7,385 bases of DNA from JBOHPP01 sp050731755 (GTDB taxonomy: Bacteria; Methylomirabilota; Methylomirabilia; Rokubacteriales; CSP1-6), in contig JBOHPP010000123.1 in the NCBI GenBank assembly GCA_050731755.1, positions 1 to 7,385 of the forward strand, given 5' to 3'. The notes under the pieces are model-generated. The model had not been told where the DNA came from and did not search any database. It saw only the letters and a program-made list of their open reading frames with translations. Positions 1 to 5,884 of the stretch are shown one piece after another. Positions within the stretch are counted from its first letter, which is position 1; the number at the start of each line of letters is the position of its first letter. The position numbers were made by a program, and so were the translations under genes.

Positions 1-370
1 GCTCGGTCGCGGTGACCGCCAGGCCGTTGATCACCCAGAACGGCACCGCACGCTGCACGTTGCCCAGGGACTGTTCGCGCACCAGGAGTGCCCGAATGGA
101 GCCCTGATGTTGGTTGGCGACGTCGCGAAGGGCGTCCACGACGGCTCTCTTCCGAGCCAGTCGTTGACCGCGCGGCGCGGTGGCCGCGGCAGCGACCGGG
201 TTCGCCTGGGCGACCATCTCGACGATCACCGAGAGTGTTCCCCCCGGAGGCAGCGCGTTGAGCTGCGCGTCGAGCTCGGGATGCAGGCGCCCGGCCCAGG
301 CCGTCTCACTGAAGATGAGGAGCGATGCGGCGAAGACCGTGACCAGGATTCGCAGGTTCACGAGGGGCAT
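1..370 (-). CDS. Secreted subtilisin-like (S8) serine protease, N-terminal part (signal peptide and propeptide)
   Basis: This open frame runs off the left edge after 123 codons, so only the N-terminus is visible. Residues 1-26 form a Sec signal peptide: a short basic start, the hydrophobic core ILVTVFAASLLIF and a likely cut after Ala-Trp-Ala at residue 26. Residues 28-123 resemble the inhibitor-I9-like propeptide of bacterial S8 proteases. The visible signs are a PELDAQLNAL opening, a PPGGTLSVIVEM beta strand, an Arg-rich linker near 67-76, a helix with VVDALRDVA, and the closing FWVINGLAVTAT block. In the family this segment folds the protease and is then removed, and the mature enzyme degrades extracellular proteins. 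The Asp/His/Ser triad lies outside the window. The ATG at 370 is fixed by a strong GGGAGGAGG five bases upstream. The assignment rests on propeptide style alone; another propeptide-bearing secreted protein is possible. Confidence 0.7.
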   Translation of the reverse strand, partial: MPLVNLRILVTVFAASLLIFSETAWAGRLHPELDAQLNALPPGGTLSVIVEMVAQANPVAAAATAPRGQRLARKRAVVDALRDVANQHQGSIRALLVREQSLGNVQRAVPFWVINGLAVTATE

Positions 371-375
371 TGATG

Positions 376-384
376 CCTCCTCCC
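376..384 (-). promoter_or_regulatory. Strong ribosome binding site of the S8 protease gene
   Basis: The minus strand reads GGGAGGAGG, ending five bases before the ATG at 370. It is close to a full anti-16S match and decides the start of a gene that lacks its 3' end in this window. Confidence 0.75.
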
Positions 385-429
385 AACAGCAAAGTGATCG
401 GGCTCTGCGGAACCCTGGCCTCGCAGGGG

Positions 430-444
430 GTGTAAGCCTTACAC
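430..444. promoter_or_regulatory. 15-bp perfect palindrome GTGTAAG-C-CTTACAC, candidate operator
   Basis: Two perfect 7-bp arms flank one central base, 60-74 bases upstream of the S8 protease start and 18 bases past the stop of the SDR relic. Outside the arms there are G-rich and C-rich runs (426-429 and 447-451) that could lengthen a hairpin if AAC at 445-447 bulges out. No T-run follows on the minus strand, so a Rho-independent terminator is unlikely. A binding site for a dimeric repressor controlling the protease fits the position better. The regulator is unknown. Confidence 0.4.
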
Positions 445-461
445 AACCCCCTCGGCGTTGG

Positions 462-767
462 CTATGGATGGGGAGGTCTACGAGCAGCGAGGAACTGCCG
501 GCTGCCTGCGGGCCGATTCGCGAAGTTGTGGAGGGTCATCGACACGCCGAGGAAATCGTAGCGCAGGGCCAGCACTTCCATGACCTGCGCGAACACACGG
601 GCGCCGGCGCCGAGCCGGGACGCTGCACGCTCGAGCGCGGCGTCGCGAACGTCAGCGATGGCGACCCGGGCCCCGGCGTCGTGGAAGGCCTGCGCGATCC
701 CCAGCCCGATCCCGGCGGCGGCTCCGGTGACGAGGACCACGTCGTCCGGGAAGCCGAAGGGCAGCAA
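462..767 (-). pseudogene. Truncated short-chain dehydrogenase/reductase (SDR) fragment
   Basis: The frame begins like a classical SDR. After LPFGFPDD comes a first beta strand VVLVTG, then the glycine-rich NAD(P)-binding motif TGAAAGIG, helix LGIAQAFHDAGA and second strand RVAIADVRD, whose Asp suggests NAD preference. Similarity ends near VFAQVMEV, around position 575, where the next strand and DVTD-like motif should be. About 37 unrelated codons then lead to the stop. Full SDRs are about 250 residues, with an NAG motif, catalytic Ser and YxxxK; all are missing, so no enzyme can be made. The likely original start is TTG at 765-767, one base after the TGA (769-771) of the upstream phosphatase gene, which suggests translational coupling. 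An in-frame ATG at 809 would overlap that gene and lacks homology. A deletion or rearrangement probably removed the rest. Confidence 0.75.
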
Positions 768-768
768 C

Positions 769-1338
769 TCAGTCGACGTAGAGTTGGCCGGCGACCGAAT
801 GCGTGCCATCGGGGGCGCGGCGGAGGATGATGAATTCGCCCATCCGGATATTGCGCTCGGTCAGATCGCTGACCACGCTGCCGTGGGTGACCAGCACCAG
901 CGGCAGGCTGCCGCGGTGCTCGGCAATCGTCCTCTTGATCTCAGCGACCAGGCGCTGCCGTAGCTCGACGTCCCGGAGCGAGCCCTGCAGGGGGTGCCAC
1001 GACTGCGCCTGTCCGAAGGCGAGGCGGGCGGTGTCCAGGCAGCGGCACCGCGGACTGGACAGGACCGTGCCAACGGCAATGCCGTTCTGGCGAAACGCTT
1101 CACCGATGCGCCTCGCTTGGGCCCGGCCATTCTCGTCCAGGTTGCGTTGCCTCGAGCAGTCATCAAGCCGGGCGTCGGGCGGATCGAACGCGCCGGGCGC
1201 GTAGCTGTGACGCAGCACCACCACACTGCCCGGCGCTCGCAGCGCCTCCCAGACCGACTCCGTGGCGTGCCCGACGGAAGCGGCCGCTGCGCACGACACC
1301 GCCACGATCGAACAGCGGATCCAGCCCATGCCGCTCAT
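769..1338 (-). CDS. Exported histidine phosphatase family protein (phosphoglycerate mutase-like fold)
   Basis: The product is 189 residues if started at the ATG at 1338. Residues 1-25 look like a signal peptide (hydrophobic core IRCSIVAVSCAAAA, cut after Gly-His-Ala), so it probably acts in the periplasm or outside the cell. The catalytic core follows branch-2-like members: V-V-V-L-R-H44, the phosphorylated His; a DPPDARLDDCSRQRNL block; GRAQARRIG; SSPRCRCLDTARLAF with Arg97 and Arg99; and VTH152GS, the second His. Instead of the usual RHG/RHA the motif is RHS. The family hydrolyses phosphate esters, but the substrate cannot be told. The start is uncertain: ATG at 1329 is equally possible, and ATG at 1389 would add 17 Arg-rich residues before the signal peptide. 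No strong ribosome site marks any of them. A lipobox is not convincing because Ala is at -3 before Cys16. Confidence 0.82.
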   Translation of the reverse strand: MSGMGWIRCSIVAVSCAAAASVGHATESVWEALRAPGSVVVLRHSYAPGAFDPPDARLDDCSRQRNLDENGRAQARRIGEAFRQNGIAVGTVLSSPRCRCLDTARLAFGQAQSWHPLQGSLRDVELRQRLVAEIKRTIAEHRGSLPLVLVTHGSVVSDLTERNIRMGEFIILRRAPDGTHSVAGQLYVD

Positions 1339-1611
1339 GTCGAGCGCTGGCCTTGCCGCGGCATCACGCCGGCTTCGCCGCGCAGACATACAGAAACAGC
1401 CCGGCGTGGTCGCGCCACCCGCGCTGGCTCGGATGGGCCTGACAGTACTCTTCCGATGGGCGGGGCTCTTCGATCATATGCGAGAGGGTTTCGGGACCCG
1501 TGTTCCGGAATCGGTTGAATGGCGAAACGCCCCGGCTGCTCAGGGCGTCCGTTCACCGGTATTGTGGCCCCAACCGGACTCGAGCGCTAGTGCCCTACCG
1601 CCAGCCAGTGA
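1339..1611. other. Gap between the proteasomal ATPase and phosphatase genes; doubtful 37-codon ORF
   Basis: No terminator with a T-run and no clear promoter was seen here. On the minus strand an ATG at 1477 opens a 37-residue frame that stops at 1364, 26 bases before the phosphatase start. It contains two Cys, a GWRDHAGLFLYV stretch and a KPA end. The same frame is open without a usual start codon for about 25 codons further upstream and has a protein-like composition. No Shine-Dalgarno sequence precedes the ATG, and I do not recognise the product. It could be a small gene, the tail of a lost gene, or chance in high-GC DNA. Confidence 0.3.
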
Positions 1612-3252
1612 CTACAGGTACTGTCCGGTCGTCACGACGCGCTCGATGGCGGCGTCGGACTCAGCCCGAACCTCGCTGAAGACGAGTTTGATGGCGACGA
1701 TTCGCTCGCGTTTCCTGCCGGCGATCTTCGCCCAGTCGTCCGGGTTGCTGGTATTCGGCAGGTCCTCATTCTCCTTGAACTCCTCGCGCACGGCCATCAC
1801 GAGGTCGCCGGCGGTGATGCCCTTCTCACCGCTCCCGATGTAGCGCTTGAGCGCGAGCTTCTTGGCCCGCCGAACGATCGACTCGATCATCGCGCCGGAC
1901 GCGAAGTCCTTGAAGTAGAGGGTCTCGCGCTCGCCGTTGGCGTATGTCACCTCGAGGAATCGATTGTCGGCACTGGGGCTGTACATGGCATCGACCACCG
2001 AGTCGATCATGGCCATGACGGCCGCCTCCGCGCCACCGGCGGCGCGCATCTCGGGCGCCGCAATCGGGAGATCCGTCGTCAGGTATTTCCCAAAGATGTC
2101 GGTGGCCGCCGCCCGGTCGGGCCGTTCGATTCTGATCTTCACGTCCAGACGGCCGGGGCGCAGCACCGCCGGATCGATCAGGTCCTGGCGGTTGCTGGCG
2201 CCGATCACGATGATATTCTTCAGCCCCTCCACGCCATCGATCTCGGCCAGGAGCTGCGGGACGATTGTGCTCTCCATGTCCGACGAGATGCCGGTACCGC
2301 GGGTGCGGAACAGCGCGTCCATCTCGTCAAAGAACACTACGACGGGGGTGTCCTCGCTGGCCTTTTCCTTGGCCTTGACGAAGATTTCCCGGATCTTGCG
2401 CTCCGTCTCGCCGACGTACTTGTTGAGGAGCTCCGGCCCCTTGATGTTGAGGAAATAGCCCTTGATCTTCTCGCCCCGCTTTTCCGAGATCTTGGCGGCG
2501 AGGTTGCTGGCCACCGCCTTGGCGATCATCGTCTTGCCGCACCCGGGAGGCCCGTAGAGCAGGACGCCCTTCGGCGGCGCGAGCTGGTGCTCCTTGTAGT
2601 AGTCCGCGTAGAGGTACGGCAGCTCGACCGCGTCCTTGATCGCCTCGATCTGGGTCCGGAGACCGCCGATGTCCTGATAGCCGATGTCCGGGATTTCCTC
2701 CAGCGCGAGGTCCTCGACCTCGCTCTTCGGCAGCTTCTCCAGGAGGTAACCCGACTTGGCGTCCATCAGGATGTGGTCGCCGATCTTCAACCGCTGGGTG
2801 CGGAGCGGATCGGCGATGATGCCGACCTTGTCCTCGTCGGCGCGGAGCGTGACGACGGCGCGCGCCTCGTCGAGCTGTTCCTTGAGAACGACGACCTCAC
2901 CCTGGATCTCGTAGCCGGCCACATCCACGACGTTCAGCCCCTCGTTGAGAACCCGCTCCTGCCCGGGCCTCAGCGTGTCGACGACGATCGAGGGATGGGC
3001 ATTGACCTTGACCTTGCGGCCCTGAGCGAGGACGTTGACCGTGGCGTCGTCGTTGGCTGAGAGGTAGACGCCGTACGTCGCCGGCGGCGCCGACAACTTG
3101 TCGACCTCGTCCCTCAGCGCCGTGATCTGCTCGCGCGCCTCCACCAGCGCTTGGGCCAGCTTCTCGTTCTGGCCGAGGGCCTCGGCCAGCTCGAGTGACC
3201 GAACGTAGTCAGGCGCGTCTGGATTCCTCTTGGCTGGGCCGCTCGCGTTCAT
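1612..3252 (-). CDS. mpa: Proteasome-associated AAA+ ATPase (Mpa/ARC family)
   Basis: Hexameric ATPase that, in the known family, recognises Pup-tagged proteins with its N-terminal coiled coil, unfolds them and feeds them to the 20S proteasome. The domains are all visible. A coiled coil spans about 19-54. A double OB region spans about 58-175. The AAA+ module has Walker A GPPGCGKT (234-241), pore-loop region KGPELLNKYVGE (271-282), Walker B VVVFFDE (304-310), sensor-1 Asn354 and arginine fingers Arg365/Arg368. The end is GQYL (543-546), whose penultimate Tyr opens the proteasome gate in characterised members. At 546 residues it is shorter than M. tuberculosis Mpa (609) because of a short N-terminus. 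AGAGG lies five bases before the ATG. It follows the MaoC gene by 25 bp and is probably cotranscribed. Pup, Dop, PafA and the 20S subunits are not in the window. ARC is an alternative name. Confidence 0.96.
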   Translation of the reverse strand: MNASGPAKRNPDAPDYVRSLELAEALGQNEKLAQALVEAREQITALRDEVDKLSAPPATYGVYLSANDDATVNVLAQGRKVKVNAHPSIVVDTLRPGQERVLNEGLNVVDVAGYEIQGEVVVLKEQLDEARAVVTLRADEDKVGIIADPLRTQRLKIGDHILMDAKSGYLLEKLPKSEVEDLALEEIPDIGYQDIGGLRTQIEAIKDAVELPYLYADYYKEHQLAPPKGVLLYGPPGCGKTMIAKAVASNLAAKISEKRGEKIKGYFLNIKGPELLNKYVGETERKIREIFVKAKEKASEDTPVVVFFDEMDALFRTRGTGISSDMESTIVPQLLAEIDGVEGLKNIIVIGASNRQDLIDPAVLRPGRLDVKIRIERPDRAAATDIFGKYLTTDLPIAAPEMRAAGGAEAAVMAMIDSVVDAMYSPSADNRFLEVTYANGERETLYFKDFASGAMIESIVRRAKKLALKRYIGSGEKGITAGDLVMAVREEFKENEDLPNTSNPDDWAKIAGRKRERIVAIKLVFSEVRAESDAAIERVVTTGQYL

Positions 3253-3277
3253 GGGAGCCTCTGTTCTTGCGGTCGGT

Positions 3278-3751
3278 CTAGGCGGCGCGCGCGATTGGTA
3301 ACGCCTCAGCGATGATGCGGGGCTGCGGCTGCGCCGCCTTCGGCGGCATCACCCACGCCTCACCGACCAACACACGCTGGCCGGAGCCGTTGACGCATTC
3401 GGTGCGCAGGCACACGCGGTTGCGATCGTGAAGGACCTCGGCGACCTCGACGCGCGCCGTGATCGTGTCGTCGAGCTTCACCGGTTGAAGAAACTTCAGG
3501 GTCTGCGACAGGTACACCGCGCCTGGTCCGGGCAGGTCGCTGCCGATCACCGCCGCGACGAGCGCCGCCGTCAGGATGCCCGGCGCGATCGGCTCCCCGA
3601 AGGACGTGGACGCGGCGAACTCGGCGTCACGGTGGAGCGGATTGCGATCACCGCTGAGAGTTACGAAGCTCGCCACGAGCTCCGCGTTCAGCGAGCACGT
3701 CTTTTCGGCGCCATCACCGACAGCGAGCTGTTCGATCGTCTTGCCGACCAT
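3278..3751 (-). CDS. MaoC-like (R)-specific enoyl-CoA hydratase/dehydratase
   Basis: 157-residue single hot-dog-fold protein, the usual size for MaoC/PhaJ-type hydratases that add water to trans-2-enoyl-CoA to give (R)-3-hydroxyacyl-CoA. The hydratase signature is clear: TLSGDRNPLHRDAEFA, with catalytic Asp35 and His40. It is followed by FGEPIAPGILTAAL, where the common AHG is APG, then VYLSQTLKFLQPVKLDDTITARVEV typical of the later strands. The frame is open to 4132, but the ATG at 3751 is the right start: homology begins there (MVGKTIEQLAVGD) and GGAGG lies five bases upstream. It lies 25 bp upstream of the proteasomal ATPase. Its acyl substrate is unknown, and it may serve fatty acid oxidation or synthesis, or act as a thioester-binding relative with a non-lipid role. 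Confidence 0.9.
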   Translation of the reverse strand: MVGKTIEQLAVGDGAEKTCSLNAELVASFVTLSGDRNPLHRDAEFAASTSFGEPIAPGILTAALVAAVIGSDLPGPGAVYLSQTLKFLQPVKLDDTITARVEVAEVLHDRNRVCLRTECVNGSGQRVLVGEAWVMPPKAAQPQPRIIAEALPIARAA

Positions 3752-3755
3752 CCCA

Positions 3756-3762
3756 CCCTCCC
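3756..3762 (-). promoter_or_regulatory. Ribosome binding site fixing the MaoC start
   Basis: The minus strand reads GGGAGGG here, leaving a five-base spacer to GGAGG before the ATG at 3751. It supports that ATG over all upstream starts in the same open frame. Confidence 0.75.
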
Positions 3763-3858
3763 GCTGATGCCCCGCACAGATGCAACAAGAGCGCCACGGC
3801 CCAAGTCTGAGCGAAGACGCTAGGTTGCCACCACGCTGGCGGAAGGTGTCGCGACTTT

Positions 3859-3875
3859 CTTGAAACTTTTTCAAG
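3859..3875. promoter_or_regulatory. 17-bp dyad CTTGAAA-CTT-TTTCAAG in the leader of maoC-mpa
   Basis: Perfect 7-bp inverted arms with a 3-bp spacer lie 108 bases upstream of the MaoC ATG, within the only AT-richer patch of the gap. Another TTGAAA half-site occurs at 3901-3906. On the minus strand the right arm supplies TTGAAA, which resembles a -35 box, but I see no good -10 at 16-18 bases. The arms recall half of the HspR/HAIR operator (CTTGAGT-N7-ACTCAAG), though the spacing differs. An operator for the MaoC-ATPase operon is the simplest reading. Confidence 0.35.
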
Positions 3876-4220
3876 CAGCGTGCCTCGCTCTCGCACGCAA
3901 TTGAAAAGAGTACAACCCTGCGGGCCAGGCCGCGAACCCTCACGAGCCAACGCCGGAGCCGCATGATTCTTCCGGCTGGCACCCCCGACTTCACGGAGCT
4001 TGACGTCACGATCGTCGAGCCATTGATCACGGGCTGGCCCCGGAGGACAGGGCGTGAGGCGCGTCTCGCGTGCCGGCGTACGAACCTGTGGCACGGACGG
4101 TAGTGCCTGGCGCACAGCCGTTCCCAGCTCAAGCAGCGTTCTACGAGAAGAAAGCGGTCCGGATGTTGAGCAAGCGAGGATGGTTGCTGGTGGCACGTTC
4201 TCCCGGACTCACGGCTACGT

Positions 4221-4236
4221 GCGTCGACGTCGACGC
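4221..4236. repeat. 16-bp perfect palindrome GCGTCGACGTCGACGC
   Basis: A perfect self-complementary sequence built on two overlapping GTCGAC units lies one base past the TAA (4238-4240) that ends the substrate-binding-protein relic. It therefore sits where homology is lost, and could mark a rearrangement junction. Chance is possible given the base composition. Confidence 0.45.
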
Positions 4237-4237
4237 C

Positions 4238-4480
4238 TTAGGGGAGGTCGCCGGGCTTCGTGCCCTTGAGAATCTTGTCTACTACGGCGGCTCGACGAAA
4301 CAAGTCGGCCAGGCGGGCGCTCTACGACATGAGCCCGCCCACTTCGACGAACCCCGAGAGCACGTACATCGCTGGTATGCGCTCTTGCGCCGCCAAGCTC
4401 TCCGCCTGCTGCGCCTGAGTGAGTGGGGGGAGCGGGACGGAAAGGTTGAGGAGCAGGGTCAGGGCGGTAAGGGCGAGCAC
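4238..4480 (-). pseudogene. Decayed ABC transporter substrate-binding protein (pfam04392-like)
   Basis: One frame reads a signal peptide (VLALTALTLLLNL to the TQAQQ end) directly into a block typical of the C-terminal lobe of this family: AAQERIPAMYVLSGFVEVGGLMS. A TAG then follows at 4322-4324 where family members usually have Tyr. The same frame continues with LADLFRRAAVVDKILKGTKPGDLP and ends at TAA (4238-4240), before the VEQPTKFELVIN-type tail. Intact proteins are about 320 residues, so roughly 200 central residues and the C-terminus are gone. Three lesions are visible: an internal deletion, a nonsense codon and a 3' truncation. It starts about 24 bases after the LLM oxidoreductase stop, on the same strand. 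GTG at 4480 is only a nominal start. The intact form binds small solutes in the periplasm for an ABC importer; which solute cannot be said. Confidence 0.8.
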
Positions 4481-4503
4481 ACGTGAAACCGGGCCGCTCG
4501 GCC

Positions 4504-5811
4504 TCAGGCCCGCCGTTCAGCCTGCTCGGCGATCTCGGCGATCCGCCGGAACGTCTGCACGCGCTTTCGGTTGCCCTCCGGCAGCTTCGCAATGTCGGCA
4601 TCGGTGAGAGCGATGGTGTTGCCGTAGGCCTGATACGTCGGGATCTCCTCGTCGGCCAGGGGCGGCATCGCCCGCTTGCGCGCGAACGCAGCCTCGACAG
4701 CCGGCCCCAGCTCCTCCAGCTTCCGGGCCTCCCGCTCCGCCGCCTTCTCGTGGAACTCGGGCATGACCTCGGCGGCGAACAACTCGAGCGCCTCGCAGAT
4801 GTGGTCGTGCCGATTCTTGCCGCCCTGCTGGATGAAGATCGTCTGATCGACGCCGGCGTCCTGGAACGTGTGGAGCGACTCGCGGAGCTGCGCTGGCGTG
4901 CCGATGCAGCCGGTGCCCCCGCCCAGGACCTCGGTGCCAATCTGGTCGCGCACCGCCAGGAATCGTGTCCAGATGTTCGTCAGCCCCGGCGTGTGCCGGC
5001 CGAAGACGTAGTGGTGGGCCAGCGCGAACTGGAAGAAGCGGAAGCCGTCGGCGCCGCGACGGCGGGCCTCGTCCGCGTCGGCGTGACAGGAGAAGCCGGT
5101 GACCATCGCGATGTTGGGGTTGACGGCGTGGCCGATTGGCACGCACTCGCGCTTGAAGGTCTCGTAGTAGTCCGCCACCCAGTGTCGGGCCTCAGCGGGG
5201 TCGATGAAGGCGAAGGTGAGGGCGCCGATCCCCAGCTGGGCGGCCAGGTGGATGGTCTCGCGATTCGAGCAGGCCACCCAGATCGGCGGATGAGGCTTCT
5301 GCACAGGCTTAGGGAGCACGTTGCGCACGGGCATCGAGAAGTATTTACCGGCGAAGCCCGGATAGGGGGCCAGCACCATCATGTTGGCGACCTGCTCGAC
5401 GGTCTCCCGCCACATGGCGCGCCGCTCGGCCGGGTCGATGCCGAAGCCTTCTAGCTCCGCCCGGGACGCGGATTCGCCCGTCCCCCAGTCGACGCGGCCG
5501 CCGGACACGAGGTCCAGCGTGGCGATGCGCTCGGCGACGCGCGCCGGCGGATTGTACGCGGGCGGCATCAGCACGATGCCGTGCCCGAGGCGGATACGCC
5601 GGGAGCGCTGGGAGGCCGCGGCCAGGAACACCTCCGGGGCCGAGGAGTGTGAATACTCCTCGAGGAAGTGATGCTCGACCTCCCAGGCGTAGTCGACGCC
5701 CAGGCGGTCGGCCAACTCCACCTGGTCCAGCGCGTCCTGGAAGAGCCGGAGCTCGGCGCCGTCCTCCCAGGGGCGCGGTAGTTGGTGCTCGTAGAAGATC
5801 CCGAATTTCAT
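4504..5811 (-). CDS. LLM-class flavin-dependent oxidoreductase (luciferase-like monooxygenase family)
   Basis: 435 residues with a bacterial-luciferase-like TIM-barrel fold. The start MKFGIFYEHQLPRPW, the EVEHHFLEEYSHSSAPEVFLAAAS stretch (44-67), GHGIVLMPPAYNPPARVAE (77-94), LDLVSGGRVDWGTGES (99-114) and KPVQKPHPPIWVACSN (168-183) are typical of COG2141 members. These use reduced FMN or F420 to oxidise diverse substrates; the substrate here is unknown. GGGTGCIGTPAQLRESL (297-313) is the usual late-barrel segment. After about residue 352 a charged helical extension of some 80 residues follows, longer than in many luciferase homologues. The ATG is supported by AGGAG five bases upstream and a promoter-like sequence further up. 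It is separated from the desaturase by 125 bp and appears to have its own transcription start. Confidence 0.93.
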   Translation of the reverse strand: MKFGIFYEHQLPRPWEDGAELRLFQDALDQVELADRLGVDYAWEVEHHFLEEYSHSSAPEVFLAAASQRSRRIRLGHGIVLMPPAYNPPARVAERIATLDLVSGGRVDWGTGESASRAELEGFGIDPAERRAMWRETVEQVANMMVLAPYPGFAGKYFSMPVRNVLPKPVQKPHPPIWVACSNRETIHLAAQLGIGALTFAFIDPAEARHWVADYYETFKRECVPIGHAVNPNIAMVTGFSCHADADEARRRGADGFRFFQFALAHHYVFGRHTPGLTNIWTRFLAVRDQIGTEVLGGGTGCIGTPAQLRESLHTFQDAGVDQTIFIQQGGKNRHDHICEALELFAAEVMPEFHEKAAEREARKLEELGPAVEAAFARKRAMPPLADEEIPTYQAYGNTIALTDADIAKLPEGNRKRVQTFRRIAEIAEQAERRA

Positions 5812-5845
5812 GTGCGCTCCTCTCGCCCACCGCCAAGGTGGAGGG

Positions 5846-5874
5846 AGCCTAGCGCGTCAGTCAGAGGGGGTCAA
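5846..5874 (-). promoter_or_regulatory. Sigma70-type promoter candidate for the LLM oxidoreductase
   Basis: On the minus strand TTGACC (5874-5869) is followed by exactly 17 bases and TAGGCT (5851-5846). The -35 matches five of six consensus bases. The -10 keeps the key T, A and final T. The expected transcript would begin about 25-30 bases before the ATG at 5811, leaving room for the AGGAG ribosome site. Confidence 0.5.
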
Positions 5875-5884
5875 TCGCGGGGAT

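Larger units (their letters stand above)
3752..4240. other. About 490 bp without a recognisable gene
   Basis: It holds the leader of the MaoC-ATPase operon (roughly 3752-3910). The rest has open frames on both strands, none of which I can assign. On the plus strand an ATG at 3963, with GGAG four bases upstream, gives 46 residues ending at 4103. A GTG at 4070 gives a longer frame whose stretch at 4142-4237 (YEKKAVRMLSKRGWLLV and what follows) faintly recalls the start of Holliday-junction-resolvase-like nucleases. On the minus strand two frames are open for over 100 codons. Overlapping open frames are expected in high-GC DNA. The position beside a decayed gene suggests remnant sequence. Confidence 0.4.

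Noticed and set aside
425..452. Rho-independent terminator formed by the palindrome and flanking G/C runs
   Set aside because: No T-tract follows on either strand, and the outer stem needs a three-base bulge.
1364..1477. The small ORF downstream of the ATPase as a Pup gene
   Set aside because: Pup is about 64 residues and ends in Gly-Gly-Glu or Gly-Gly-Gln; this ORF has 37 residues and ends in Lys-Pro-Ala.
2587..3060. A 157-codon plus-strand frame inside the ATPase gene
   Set aside because: It mirrors the codon pattern of the ATPase and has a Leu/Asp/Val-rich composition typical of antisense shadows.
3859..3875. A true HspR (HAIR) operator
   Set aside because: The spacer is 3 bp rather than 7 bp and the arm ends differ (AAA instead of AGT).
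3752..4132. N-terminal extension of the MaoC protein in the same open frame
   Set aside because: MaoC homology starts exactly at the ATG at 3751 with a good ribosome site; the extension is Arg-rich and unlike any hydratase domain.
4483..5454. A 323-codon open frame on the plus strand inside the LLM oxidoreductase gene
   Set aside because: It is antisense to a gene with clear family motifs, has the Arg/Gly/Ala/Val-biased look of shadow frames in high-GC DNA, and resembles no protein.
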